The notes: generated from the letters alone by a model not told the origin. A stretch of DNA of 64,000 bases from Micromonospora antibiotica (GCF_017599305.1 NZ_JAGFWR010000010.1:148092-212091), one strand, 5' to 3'. Shown: positions 1-9,161, counted from the stretch's first letter. Numbers and translations: made by a program.

Positions 1-3000
1 CCGCCTACCGGACCAGCGTGCGGGAGCTGCCGGTGGTCCGCCGCAAGGTGGCCGAGGTGCTGGACCGGTCCGGGCTGAGTCAGCGCAGCCACTCCGGCAA
101 GGACCTGCTCCAGATCCTGGAGACCTACCCGCGCGACGAGCTGTTCCAGATCAAGACCGACGACCTGTACCACGCGGTGGTCGGGGTGCTGCGGATGGCC
201 GGCCGCCGGCAGCTGCGGGTGTTCCTGCGCCGCGACGCGTACGGGCGGTTCATCTCCTGCCTGATCTACCTGCCCCGGGACCGGTTCACCACCCAGAACC
301 GGCTGCGCATGCAGGACATCCTGCTGCGTGAGCTGAACGGGGTCGGGGTGGACTACACCACCCGGGTCACCGAGTCGATGCTGGCCCGGGTGCACTTCAT
401 CGTCCGGACCGACCCGAACCGGCCGCCCGGGGAGATCGACGCCGACCTGCTCGCCGAGGAGCTGGCCGACGCCACCCGGCTCTGGGACGACGACTACCGG
501 CTGGTGCTGGAGCGCAAGCTCGGCGACGAACAGTCCAAACGGCTCTTCGTCCGGTACGCCGACGCGTTCCCGGAGGGCTACAAGGACGGGCACACGCCGT
601 ACGAGGCGATGAAGGACCTGGCCAAGCTGGAGCTGCTGGAGGAGCCCGGCCAGCTGGAGATGCACCTGTTCCGTAAGCAGTGGGCGCCCCGGCCGGGGCA
701 GCGCGACGCCGGGGCCGACGAGGCGATGGACGTCCGGTTCAAGGTCTACCGGTACGGCGAGCCGATGATGCTCTCCGCCGTGCTGCCGGTGCTGCACTCG
801 CTGGGCGTACGGGTGGTCGACGAGCACCCGTACGAGGTGGACCGGATCGACGGCCGGGTCTTCCTGTACGACTTCGGGCTGCGTCTGCCCGAGGGGCACC
901 AGGAGCTGGCCGAGGTGCGCCCGCACGTGGAGAACGCCTTCGCCGCCGCCTGGCGGGGTGAGGCCGAGGTGGACGGCTTCAACGAGCTGGTCCTGCGCGG
1001 CGGTCTGACCTGGCGGCAGGTGGTGGTGCTGCGGGCGTACGCGAAGTACCTGCGGCAGACCGGGGCGGTCTTCTCCCAGGAGTACATGGAGCAGACCTTC
1101 ATCGCGTACCCGCGGATCGCCGCCCTGCTGGTGGAACTGTTCGAGGTGCGGTTCGCCCCGGACGGGCGCGAGGCGGAGCAGCGCCGGGAACGCAGCGGCG
1201 AGCTGGTCGACGCGATCGGTGTCGCGCTGGACGACGTGGCCAGCCTCGACCAGGACCGCATCTTGCGCGCCTACCTGACGTTGATGCAGGCCACCCTGCG
1301 GACCAGCTTCTACCAGAAGCGCGCCGACGGGCGACCCAAGCCGTACGTGGCGTTCAAGCTGGACCCGCAGGCCATTCCGGACCTGCCGGCGCCCCGACCC
1401 AAGTTCGAGATCTTCGTCTACTCGCCCCGGTTCGAGGGCGTGCACCTGCGCTACGGGCCGGTGGCCCGGGGCGGGCTGCGCTGGTCCGACCGGCGGGAGG
1501 ACTTCCGCACCGAGGTGCTCGGCCTGGTCAAGGCGCAGATGGTGAAGAACGCGGTGATCGTGCCGGTGGGTGCCAAGGGCGGCTTCGTGCTGAAGCAGAA
1601 GCCGGGGGACCGGGACGAGGCGGTCGCCTGCTACCAGGAGTTCGTCGGCGCGATGCTCGACGTCACCGACAACATCGTCGCCGGGGACATCGTGCCGCCG
1701 GTGGACGTGGTGCGGCACGACCCGGACGACCCGTACCTGGTGGTCGCGGCGGACAAGGGCACCGCGACGTTCTCCGACATCGCCAACCAGATCTCGGCGG
1801 CGCACGGCTTCTGGCTGGGTGACGCGTTCGCCTCCGGCGGTTCCGCCGGCTACGACCACAAGAAGATGGGCATCACCGCCCGGGGTGCCTGGGAGTCGGT
1901 CAAGCGGCACTTCCGCGAGCTGGGCCACGACACCCAGACGGCTGACTTCACCGTGGTCGGCGTCGGCGACATGTCCGGCGACGTGTTCGGCAACGGGATG
2001 CTGCTCTCCGAACACATCCGGTTGGTGGCCGCGTTCGACCACCGGCACATCTTCCTCGACCCGGACCCGGACGCCGCCACCTCCTTCCGGGAACGTCAGC
2101 GGCTGTTCGGGCTGCCCCGGTCGTCCTGGGAGGACTACGACCCGAAGCTGATCTCCGAAGGCGGCGGGATCTTCCCGCGCGGGGCCAAGTCGATCCCGAT
2201 CACCCCGCAGGTGCGGGCGGCCATCGGCCTGGCCGACGACGTCACCCAGCTCAGCCCGCCGGAGCTGATGAAGGCGATCCTCACCGCGCCGGTGGACCTG
2301 TTCTGGAACGGCGGCATCGGCACCTACGTGAAGGCGTCCAGCCAGACCAACGCCGAGGTGGGCGACAAGTCCAACGACGCGATCCGGGTGGACGGCAAGA
2401 GCCTGCGCTGCCGGGTCGTCGGCGAGGGCGGCAACCTGGGCTGCACCCAGCTCGGCCGGATCGAGTACGCGCAGACCGGCGGCCGGATCTACACCGACTT
2501 CATCGACAACGCGGCCGGAGTGGACTGCTCCGACCACGAGGTGAACATCAAGATCCTGCTGAACACGGCGGTCGCCGACGGGGCGCTGGACGTCCCCGCC
2601 CGTGACGAGCTGCTGGCCCAGATGACCGACGAGGTCGCCGAGCTGGTCCTGCGGGACAACTACGACCAGGCACGGGCGATCAACAACTCGCAGGCCCAGG
2701 CCGCCTCGCTGCTGCCGGTGCACCGCCGGATGATCAGCGAACTGGAGCGGGCCGGTCAGCTCGACCGGGCGCTGGAGGCGCTGCCCCCGGACGAGGAGCT
2801 GGCGGTACGCACCGAGTCCGGGCTGACCGCGCCGGAGTTCGCGGTGCTGCTCGCGTACGTCAAGATCGTGCTGGAGCGGGAGATCCTCGCCGAGGGCCTC
2901 GCGGACGAGGAGTGGACGACCAGGGTGCTGGTCGACTACTTCCCGACGCCGATGCGCGAGCGGTTCGCCGACCGGATGGCCCAGCACCGGCTGCGTCGGG

Positions 3001-3854
3001 ACATCGTCACCACGGTCCTGGTCAACGAGGCGATCAACCGGGGCGGCATCTCGTTCGTCTTCCGGGTCGTCGAGGAGACGGCCGCGTCGGCGGCCGACGT
3101 CATCCGGGCGTACGTGGTGGTCCGGGAGGTCTTCGGGCTGCGGGAGCTGTGGGACGCGGTCGAGGCGCTGGACAACCAGGTCTCGCCGGAGTTGCAGACC
3201 AGCGTCTACCTCGACACCCGGCGGCTGCTCGACCGGGCGGTGCGCTGGCTGGTGACCAACCGGCGCTCGCCGATCGACGTGCCGGCCGAGATCGAGCGGC
3301 TCCGCGACGGGGTGGCCCGGCTACTGCCCGACCTTCAGGACCGGTTCCACGGCAGCGAGCGGGAGTCGTTGCGGGAGCACATCGACGCGATGACCGCCCG
3401 GGGGCTGCCGGCCGACCTGGCCGAGCAGGCGACCCGGCTGATGTACAGCTTCGGTCTGCTGGACGTGGTGGAGACGGCGCGGACCAGTGGCCGCGACGTC
3501 GGTGAGGTGGCCTCGGTCTACTTCGTGCTCTCCGACCGGTTCCGGGTCGACTCGCTGCTGTCGAAGATCTCCCTGCTGCCGCGCGAGGACCGCTGGCAGA
3601 CGTTGGCCCGGATGGCGCTGCGCTACGACCTGTACGCCGCGTTGGCCGCGCTCACCGGTGAGGTGCTCGACTCCACCTCGGGTGACCTGCCGCCGCAGGA
3701 GCGGGTGCTCCAGTGGGAACAGTCGAACGCCACCTCGATCCACCGGGCGCACCGGGCGATGGGGGAGTTCGACGAGTCGCGGGCGGACCTCGCCTCGCTG
3801 TCGGTGCTGCTGCGGCAGATCCGCACCCTGGTCCGGACGTCCGCCGCCGCCTGA
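1..3854 (+). CDS. NAD-specific glutamate dehydrogenase, large type (5' truncated)
   Basis: This enzyme oxidatively deaminates glutamate to 2-oxoglutarate with NAD+ in the cytoplasm. The frame is open from base 3, so the gene enters from outside the window; the GTG at 18 is internal. About 1283 residues are visible, whereas large NAD-GDHs are usually about 1600-1700, so the N-terminal third is missing. The catalytic part is recognisable: GGLRWSDR and KGGFVLKQK for the glutamate site around residues 480-530, then the nucleotide-binding region with GVGDMSGDVFGNGM and GEGGNLGCTQ. The C-terminal helical domain follows. The gene stands alone and ends at a strong palindrome shared with the convergent sortase gene. 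The family call is secure; only the N-terminal regulatory part cannot be judged. Confidence 0.95.
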   Translation, partial: AYRTSVRELPVVRRKVAEVLDRSGLSQRSHSGKDLLQILETYPRDELFQIKTDDLYHAVVGVLRMAGRRQLRVFLRRDAYGRFISCLIYLPRDRFTTQNRLRMQDILLRELNGVGVDYTTRVTESMLARVHFIVRTDPNRPPGEIDADLLAEELADATRLWDDDYRLVLERKLGDEQSKRLFVRYADAFPEGYKDGHTPYEAMKDLAKLELLEEPGQLEMHLFRKQWAPRPGQRDAGADEAMDVRFKVYRYGEPMMLSAVLPVLHSLGVRVVDEHPYEVDRIDGRVFLYDFGLRLPEGHQELAEVRPHVENAFAAAWRGEAEVDGFNELVLRGGLTWRQVVVLRAYAKYLRQTGAVFSQEYMEQTFIAYPRIAALLVELFEVRFAPDGREAEQRRERSGELVDAIGVALDDVASLDQDRILRAYLTLMQATLRTSFYQKRADGRPKPYVAFKLDPQAIPDLPAPRPKFEIFVYSPRFEGVHLRYGPVARGGLRWSDRREDFRTEVLGLVKAQMVKNAVIVPVGAKGGFVLKQKPGDRDEAVACYQEFVGAMLDVTDNIVAGDIVPPVDVVRHDPDDPYLVVAADKGTATFSDIANQISAAHGFWLGDAFASGGSAGYDHKKMGITARGAWESVKRHFRELGHDTQTADFTVVGVGDMSGDVFGNGMLLSEHIRLVAAFDHRHIFLDPDPDAATSFRERQRLFGLPRSSWEDYDPKLISEGGGIFPRGAKSIPITPQVRAAIGLADDVTQLSPPELMKAILTAPVDLFWNGGIGTYVKASSQTNAEVGDKSNDAIRVDGKSLRCRVVGEGGNLGCTQLGRIEYAQTGGRIYTDFIDNAAGVDCSDHEVNIKILLNTAVADGALDVPARDELLAQMTDEVAELVLRDNYDQARAINNSQAQAASLLPVHRRMISELERAGQLDRALEALPPDEELAVRTESGLTAPEFAVLLAYVKIVLEREILAEGLADEEWTTRVLVDYFPTPMRERFADRMAQHRLRRDIVTTVLVNEAINRGGISFVFRVVEETAASAADVIRAYVVVREVFGLRELWDAVEALDNQVSPELQTSVYLDTRRLLDRAVRWLVTNRRSPIDVPAEIERLRDGVARLLPDLQDRFHGSERESLREHIDAMTARGLPADLAEQATRLMYSFGLLDVVETARTSGRDVGEVASVYFVLSDRFRVDSLLSKISLLPREDRWQTLARMALRYDLYAALAALTGEVLDSTSGDLPPQERVLQWEQSNATSIHRAHRAMGEFDESRADLASLSVLLRQIRTLVRTSAAA

Positions 3855-3859
3855 CCGTG

Positions 3860-3917
3860 ACACCGGTGCCGCGCCTGCGGGGGGATCATCGTCCCGCCGC
3901 AGGCGCGGCACCGGTGT
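3860..3917. terminator. Bidirectional terminator-like palindrome
   Basis: A perfect 21-bp inverted repeat (arms 3860-3880 and 3897-3917) with a 16-nt loop lies between the convergent dehydrogenase and sortase genes. It has no T-tract, as is common in high-GC actinomycetes. The terminator role is inferred from position. Confidence 0.75.
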
Positions 3918-3956
3918 GGTCGGCCGGCGGTGTCCCGCCGGGAGGTGCGGTAGGGG

Positions 3957-4694
3957 TCAGGACGTCAGGGTGGCGAAGACGATCACGTTGTCCTGGTAGC
4001 TGCCGGCCCCCTGGTCGAACTGGCCGCCGCAGGTCACCACCCGCAGTCCGGGTCGGTCGTTCGGGCCGTACACCAGCTCGGTGGGGAACTGGTCCTTGGG
4101 ATAGGAACGCACCTCGTCGACGGTGAAGATGGCGACGCCGCCGTCGGCCCGGGACACCGTGATGGTGTCGCCCGGCAGGAGCGCGCCGAGTTGGAAGAAG
4201 ACCGCCGGCCCGAGCTTCGCCGAGTCGACGTGCCCGACGATCACCGCATTGCCGGTCTCCCCGGGGCTGACGCCCGGCTCGTACCAGCCGGCGCGCTGGG
4301 CCTGGTCCAGCGGGGGCACCTGGACCGTGCCGTCCGGGTTGGTGCCCAGCGGCATGATCTCCGCGTCGACCCCGATCCGCGGGATCACGATGGCGGTGGG
4401 GGCGGCCCGGAGCAGCGGATCGGGGCCCGGTGGCACGCTCGCGTCGGCGGGGACCTGGGCGTCCGGGTCGTCGACCGGCCCGGTCTCTCCGGCGGGGGTG
4501 GTCGCCGGGGTGGTCTGCGGCGCGGCCTGGGCCGCCGGCTGTGGGGGACGCGGCGGGGGCGTGGTGCGCAGTGACGCGCCGACCATGCCGGAGCCGGCCA
4601 TGGCGAGCAGGACGACGACGGCCGCGCCGGCGGCACGCCACGGTCTCCCGTGACGGCCGCCGGCCCGTGTCGCCGTCGGGTCAGCCGAGCTCAT
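3957..4694 (-). CDS. Class F-like sortase
   Basis: This is a 245-residue membrane-anchored transpeptidase that would attach a surface protein to the cell wall. It has an N-terminal membrane segment (about residues 20-40), a Pro/Thr-rich spacer (about 45-95) and a sortase barrel. The catalytic His is in GHVDS (H155) and the Cys in TCGG (C222). The TCGGxFD block followed by a DNVIVFA strand resembles class F sortases of actinobacteria. The Arg expected after the Cys is not obvious: the corresponding stretch reads SYQDN. The start codon lies inside the last 14 bases of the upstream surface-protein gene, so the two are translationally coupled and are probably enzyme and substrate. Confidence 0.88.
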   Translation of the reverse strand: MSSADPTATRAGGRHGRPWRAAGAAVVVLLAMAGSGMVGASLRTTPPPRPPQPAAQAAPQTTPATTPAGETGPVDDPDAQVPADASVPPGPDPLLRAAPTAIVIPRIGVDAEIMPLGTNPDGTVQVPPLDQAQRAGWYEPGVSPGETGNAVIVGHVDSAKLGPAVFFQLGALLPGDTITVSRADGGVAIFTVDEVRSYPKDQFPTELVYGPNDRPGLRVVTCGGQFDQGAGSYQDNVIVFATLTS

Positions 4695-5784
4695 CGGCCC
4701 GACGCCGACGCATCAGCACGATGCCGCCGAGGGCAGCCGCGCCGATCATGCCCGCTCCGCCGACGGCCATGCTCCGGTCGGCGGCGGTGGTGGTCATCCC
4801 ACCGTCACCGCCGTCGACGTGGCCCTTCGGCAGGACGACCAGTTCGCCTTCGCCACACGAGCCCTTCAGCTCGTACCGGCCCGGACGGGCGTGCTCGGAG
4901 ACCTCGGCCTCGCCGTAGTAGACGAAGTCCTTCTTGTGCTCCCAGCCACCCTCGTCCTTGCCGTGGTCGGACTCCTCGCCCTTGCCGTATCCGTACTCCT
5001 CGTCCTGGCCGTACCCGTCGTGGCCCAGCCAGTCGTCCTCGTCGGACTCCTCGCCGTAGCCCGGCTTGCCGTGCTCGCCGGACTCCTCGCCGGGCTTGCC
5101 GTGCTCCTCCTCGGCGCCGGGCTTGCCGTGTTCGCCGGACTCCTCGCCGGGCTTGCCGTGCTCGCCAGGCTTACCGGACTCCTCGCCGGGCTTGCCGTGT
5201 TCGCCGGACTCTTCGCCGGGCTTGCCGTGTTCGCCGGGCTTGCCGTGCTCCTCGCCCTTGCCCTCGTCGCCCTTGTCGCCCTGGTCCGGTCCCTGGTCGG
5301 CGGCCATGAAGCCACCGCCCTGGCCGTCGGCCGGCGGCTGCCCGCCGTCAGCCGGGGGCTGGCCACCCTCGGCCGGCGGCTGCGGCTTGGGGCCGTTGTC
5401 GTCGGGGCCCTTCCCGTCGGGGCCCTTGCCGTGGTCCTCCCCCTTGCCCTCGTCGCCCTTGCCGTGCTCGTCGCCCTTGCCGTGGTCCTCGCCCTTGCCC
5501 TCGTCGCCCTTGCCGTGCTCGTCGCCGCGGCCCTCGGGCTTGAGCTTGACCTTGCCGGTGACCTCGGACCAGACGAAGGCGTGTTCCTGTGCCTCCGGGC
5601 AGATCTCGATGAGCTTGACCTCGTCGCCGGGCTTGACGACGTGTGGCTTGGCGATGACCTTGCCGTCCCGGCTCTCGCCGTCGTGGTGACCGTCCGCGAA
5701 CGCGATCCCCGGCGTGAACACCAGAAGGGACGCGCCACCGAGAGCGGCACCCGCGACAACCTTCCCGAGCATCTTGTTAGCCAT
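4681..5784 (-). CDS. Secreted repeat-rich surface protein, likely sortase partner
   Basis: This 367-residue protein has a signal peptide (MANKMLGKVV..., cleavage near residue 30), a short N-terminal domain with HVVKPGDEVKL, long repeats rich in Gly, Glu, Lys, Asp and His, a C-terminal segment with a Cys (ELKGSCGEGELVVLP), then a hydrophobic stretch and an RRRR tail. This is the layout of a wall-sorting substrate, but no LPxTG-type pentapeptide is visible before the membrane segment; LPKGH is the nearest. The ATG at 5784 is chosen because GGAG precedes it and the signal peptide begins there; a longer frame to 5859 is less likely. It overlaps the sortase gene by 14 nt. I do not recognise a named family. 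The repeats could be a wall-spanning stalk or a metal- or polyanion-binding region. Confidence 0.8.
   Translation of the reverse strand: MANKMLGKVVAGAALGGASLLVFTPGIAFADGHHDGESRDGKVIAKPHVVKPGDEVKLIEICPEAQEHAFVWSEVTGKVKLKPEGRGDEHGKGDEGKGEDHGKGDEHGKGDEGKGEDHGKGPDGKGPDDNGPKPQPPAEGGQPPADGGQPPADGQGGGFMAADQGPDQGDKGDEGKGEEHGKPGEHGKPGEESGEHGKPGEESGKPGEHGKPGEESGEHGKPGAEEEHGKPGEESGEHGKPGYGEESDEDDWLGHDGYGQDEEYGYGKGEESDHGKDEGGWEHKKDFVYYGEAEVSEHARPGRYELKGSCGEGELVVLPKGHVDGGDGGMTTTAADRSMAVGGAGMIGAAALGGIVLMRRRRADELG
5080..5260 (-). repeat. In-gene repeats coding GEHGKPGEES units
   Basis: Tandem imperfect repeats code for units such as GEHGKPGEESG, about 8-11 residues each. A second block at about 5405-5530 codes for GKGDEHGKGDEGKGEDH. 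Unit number is likely to vary between strains. Confidence 0.85.
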
Positions 5785-6335
5785 GACCTGCGTCACTCCA
5801 TCCCCTGTTGTCCTGAGCCCGACGACAGTCGAGCTATGACCGACGTTAGACCGTTTCACGACTTATTCGGGGAAAGATTCGTGTTTTCGGCTTTACCGAT
5901 GATGCGGGGCTTAAGGGAGCTAGAGCGCTTGTGTCGTCATTTGCCGCCTCGGGGGGTGGTTGGTGCACTGCCGGCCGAGCTGGGCGGGGATAGGCTCGCC
6001 AGGGCCCCGAATGTCGGTCCGGGCGTTGCCGCCAGGTTGCCGCGAAGTATCGAGCCATTGCCATGGAAGCGCTCCCATGCAAGAATCGCTGCACGCGGTT
6101 CGGGGAGCCACACCGCGCACGGCAGGGGTCGAGGGCAACCGGTGCACCGGACGACGTCGCCGCCGACCGGTCCGTGCGGGCCGGTGAAGCTCACCACCAC
6201 CACCACGCCCGTCCCCCGGGTCGGGCACCCCCCGAGATGTCCCGTTGGCGCCGGGGTCGTCCGTACCCCAGGACGCTCACGCGCCACTTGCCGGTCCCCT
6301 CGTGGTGCCGGTCTCGCCCAAGGAGTGCAAAAGGC
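5785..6335. other. Divergent intergenic region, surface protein / cellulase
   Basis: No convincing gene lies in these 550 bases. The left part (5785-5950) is less GC-rich than its surroundings and should hold the promoter of the surface-protein gene. The right part holds the CelR-like box at 6064-6077 and the cellulase ribosome-binding site AAGGAG at 6320-6325. Long open frames crossing here on both strands are GC-driven shadows. Confidence 0.6.
6064..6077. promoter_or_regulatory. CelR-like operator upstream of GH6 cellulase
   Basis: TGGAAGCGCTCCCA matches 13 of 14 positions of the palindrome TGGGAGCGCTCCCA, which is bound by the LacI-family cellulase repressor CelR of actinomycetes. It lies 259 bases upstream of the cellulase start. 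The regulator itself is not in the window. Confidence 0.75.
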
Positions 6336-8150
6336 ATGAATCTGTGGAGAAGTCTGTCCGCCCGACGCCGGGCGTTCGCCCTCACCGGGGCGAGCGTGCT
6401 GGTCGCGGGCGGGCTGGTGACCATCCCGGTCACCGCGGCGCAGGCCGCCACCCAGTGCAGCATCGACTACACCACCAACGACTGGTCCGGTGGTTTCACC
6501 GCGAACGTCACCATCCGCAACGTGGGTGACCCGATCAGCAACTGGACCCTCGGCTTCACCTTCCCCAACAGCAGCCAGCGGGTCACCCAGGGCTGGTCGG
6601 CCAAGTGGTCGCAGAGCGGCCAGAACGTGACCGCCACCAACGAGTCCTACAACGGCTCGCTGGGTCGCGGCGGCAGCACCACCCTCGGCTTCAACGGCTC
6701 GTGGAGCGGCAGCAACCCCAAGCCGACCTCGTTCACCCTGAACGGGGTGGTCTGTGGCGGCGTCACGCCGACGACGCCTCCGCCCACCACGCCTCCGCCG
6801 ACCACGCCCCCGCCGACGACGCCTCCGCCCACGACGCCGCCGCCCACGACGCCTCCGCCCACCACCCCGCCGCCCACCACGCCCCCGCCGGGGCAGAAGG
6901 TGGACAACCCCTACGTCGGGGTCAAGGGCTACGTGAACCCGGAGTGGAAGGCCAAGGCGGACGCCGAGGCCGGTGGCAGCCGGGTCTCCAACAACCCGAC
7001 CGCGGTGTGGCTGGACCGGATCGCCGCGATCAACGGCACCACCGACAGCAGCTCCAACGGTGCGATGGGCGTCAAGGACCACCTGGACGCGGCCCTGGCT
7101 CAGGGCGCCGGCTACATCCAGTTCGTGATCTACAACCTGCCCGGCCGGGACTGCTCGGCGCTCGCCTCCAACGGTGAGCTGGCCGCCGACGAACTGCCGC
7201 GGTACAAGTCGGAGTACATCGACCCGATCGCCGCGATCCAGAGCCAGGCCAAGTACGCCAGCCTGCGGATCGTCAACATCATCGAGATCGACTCGCTGCC
7301 GAACCTGGTCACCAACACCTCCGGCAACGCCGGTGGCACCGTGCAGTGTGACGTGGTCAAGGCCAACGGCGCGTACGTCAACGGTGTCGGCTACGCCCTG
7401 GCCAAGCTGGGCGCGATCGGCAACGTCTACAACTACATCGACGCCGGCCACCACGGCTGGCTGGGTTGGGACACCAACTTCGGCCCGACCGCCGACATCC
7501 TGAAGACCGCTGCGGTCGCCTCCGGTAGCAACGTGAACTACGTGCACGGCTTCATCACCAACACGGCGAACTACTCCGCCCTGAAGGAGCCGTACATCAA
7601 GATCACCGACACGGTGAACGGCCAGACCGTCCGCCAGTCCAAGTGGATCGACTGGAACTTCTACGTCGACGAGCTGTCGTTCGCCCAGGCGTTCCGCACC
7701 AAGCTGATCTCGGTCGGCTTCAACAGCAACATCGGCATGCTGATCGACACCTCCCGCAACGGCTGGGGCGGCACCGCCCGGCCCACCGGCCCGGGCGCGA
7801 CCACCAGCGTCGACACCTACGTCAACGGTGGTCGCATCGACCGTCGCTTCCACGCCGGCAACTGGTGCAACCAGGTCGGTGCGGGTCTCGGCGAGCGGCC
7901 GAAGGCCAACCCCGAGCCGGGCATCGACGCCTACGTCTGGGTGAAGCCCCCGGGTGAGTCCGACGGCTCCAGCTCCCTCATCCCGAACAACGAGGGCAAG
8001 GGCTTCGACCGGATGTGCGACCCGACCTACACCGGTAACGCCCGTAACGGCAACAGCATGAGCGGCGCCCTGCCCAACGCGCCGATCTCCGGCGCCTGGT
8101 TCTCCGCCCAGTTCCAGGAGCTCATGAAGAACGCCTACCCGGCGCTCTGA
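6336..8150 (+). CDS. Secreted GH6 exo-cellobiohydrolase with CBM2
   Basis: This 604-residue enzyme releases cellobiose from cellulose chain ends by inversion. A signal peptide (about 1-38, ending AAQAA) is followed by a family 2 cellulose-binding module (about 39-145, with the motif GWSAKWSQSG), a PTTPPP linker (about 145-185) and a GH6 catalytic domain. The domain shows the first GH6 signature, YNLPGRDCS, with the acid Asp near residue 272, and VIxIIEIDSLPNL, where EID replaces EPD as in bacterial Cel6B-type exoglucanases. The ATG at 6336 is chosen because AAGGAG precedes it and the signal peptide starts there. The gene is monocistronic, with a CelR-like box upstream and a hairpin downstream, so induction by cellobiose is likely. 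Confidence 0.95.
   Translation: MNLWRSLSARRRAFALTGASVLVAGGLVTIPVTAAQAATQCSIDYTTNDWSGGFTANVTIRNVGDPISNWTLGFTFPNSSQRVTQGWSAKWSQSGQNVTATNESYNGSLGRGGSTTLGFNGSWSGSNPKPTSFTLNGVVCGGVTPTTPPPTTPPPTTPPPTTPPPTTPPPTTPPPTTPPPTTPPPGQKVDNPYVGVKGYVNPEWKAKADAEAGGSRVSNNPTAVWLDRIAAINGTTDSSSNGAMGVKDHLDAALAQGAGYIQFVIYNLPGRDCSALASNGELAADELPRYKSEYIDPIAAIQSQAKYASLRIVNIIEIDSLPNLVTNTSGNAGGTVQCDVVKANGAYVNGVGYALAKLGAIGNVYNYIDAGHHGWLGWDTNFGPTADILKTAAVASGSNVNYVHGFITNTANYSALKEPYIKITDTVNGQTVRQSKWIDWNFYVDELSFAQAFRTKLISVGFNSNIGMLIDTSRNGWGGTARPTGPGATTSVDTYVNGGRIDRRFHAGNWCNQVGAGLGERPKANPEPGIDAYVWVKPPGESDGSSSLIPNNEGKGFDRMCDPTYTGNARNGNSMSGALPNAPISGAWFSAQFQELMKNAYPAL
6765..6893 (+). repeat. Pro-Thr linker repeat in cellulase
   Basis: Tandem 12-bp-type repeats code for (TTPPP)n joining the CBM2 to the GH6 domain. 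This is a typical flexible linker and a likely site of O-mannosylation. Confidence 0.9.
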
Positions 8151-8201
8151 CGAACCAGCCCGCCGCGGCTGGAGTGAGGCACTGACGCGGCGGGCGCACC
8201 C

Positions 8202-8239
8202 GGGCCCCCGGTCCGACCGAGAGGTCGGGCCGGGGGCCC
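8202..8239. terminator. Terminator hairpin after cellulase
   Basis: Arms 8202-8218 and 8223-8239 form a 17-bp stem with one G-U pair and a GAGA loop, 52 bases after the cellulase stop. A GC-rich direct repeat of ggtctcccggtcccc follows at about 8292-8335. Confidence 0.75.
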
Positions 8240-8376
8240 ACCCGTCTCCCCGGGCCCCCGGTCCGGGACCGGACGGTCGTCATGTGGGGCCCGTGGTCTC
8301 CCGGTCCCCGGTCTCCCGGTCCCCGGTCTCCGGTTCGCCGCACACCCCACCGGGCGCGAGGCGACCGCGGCGGAAC

Positions 8377-8751
8377 TCAGGGCACGGTACGTTCCACCGC
8401 CGCCCGGCCCAACTCGGCCAGGTCCCGGCGGGCCCGCTCCAGGTTCTGCGGCGTCAGGTCCTGCCCGCGCGCCATGACCAGGTCCTCCGGCTCCCAGGGC
8501 TGTTCGGCCCCGGTGCGGATGTTGTCCCCACCGGCCCCCGTGCCGGTCCCGGTGGCCCCGGTGCCCGCCGCGTACGGGTCACCGATCAGCTCCTCGGTCG
8601 ACGCGCCGGGCTGGTCACCCGGCGCGACGAACGACGGGTCGACCGGCCCACCGCCGCTCCGGGCCAGCTGCGGCACGGTGGAGTCGTCGTCCACCGCGGC
8701 GGCCACCTCCGGGCGTTCCTCCAACGGTCGGTTCGGGTCACGATCGGTCAT
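8377..8751 (-). CDS. Hypothetical acidic protein
   Basis: This 124-residue hydrophilic protein (MTDRDPNRPLEERPE...) has no signal peptide, membrane segment or motif I recognise. The middle is a Gly/Thr/Ala-rich low-complexity linker. The C-terminus (TPQNLERARRDLAELGR) looks helical. The start is preceded by AGGAGGG. It lies downstream of the symporter pair and on the same strand, 73 bases beyond the small membrane protein, so it may be cotranscribed. Codon use is typical of the window, which supports a real gene. Confidence 0.65.
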   Translation of the reverse strand: MTDRDPNRPLEERPEVAAAVDDDSTVPQLARSGGGPVDPSFVAPGDQPGASTEELIGDPYAAGTGATGTGTGAGGDNIRTGAEQPWEPEDLVMARGQDLTPQNLERARRDLAELGRAAVERTVP

Positions 8752-8824
8752 GGTGCCGCCCTCCTGTCCCAGACGCGTTCCGCGCCCCGGGTACCCCGTC
8801 CGGGCGACCCCATGCCGGAGCGGA

Positions 8825-9130
8825 TCAGACCTCCCGGGCCTCCTCGGTGGTGGGCGGCACCACCGGCCGCAGCCACTGCCAGGCCAGCATGAACAGCCCG
8901 AAAGCCAACATCGCCAGCCCGGCCCACAGGTTGATCCGGACGCCCTGCGCCTTGTCGATCTCGGCAGCCGAGTCGAAGAGACCGACCAGGCCGACGATCA
9001 CCCCGTACACCACGAAGAGACCACCGATGACCCGGCGGATGTCGAACAGCCGGGCGGCGGCGGACCGCTTGCGCTCGTTCTCCGTCTCGACGACCTGCGG
9101 GTCGTTCGCCCGCTCGCTGTGCTGGTCCAC
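8825..9130 (-). CDS. Small two-helix membrane protein next to symporter
   Basis: This 101-residue protein has a charged N-terminus, two membrane segments (about 34-52 and 68-86, VIGGLFVVYGVIVGLVGLF and LWAGLAMLAFGLFMLAWQW) and an acidic tail. It starts 31 bases after the SSS symporter gene ends and is read in the same direction, so it is probably cotranscribed. Small membrane proteins often accompany SSS transporters in actinobacteria; a role in transporter assembly or regulation is inference only. Confidence 0.8.
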   Translation of the reverse strand: MDQHSERANDPQVVETENERKRSAAARLFDIRRVIGGLFVVYGVIVGLVGLFDSAAEIDKAQGVRINLWAGLAMLAFGLFMLAWQWLRPVVPPTTEEAREV

Positions 9131-9161
9131 GCCTGCGCCTCCCTCTCGTGACGGACCGGGC

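Noticed and set aside
5937..7853. Long open frame on the minus strand across the cellulase gene
   Set aside because: It is a shadow of the GH6 gene: GC-rich third positions keep the opposite frame open, and its product is compositionally biased with no domain.
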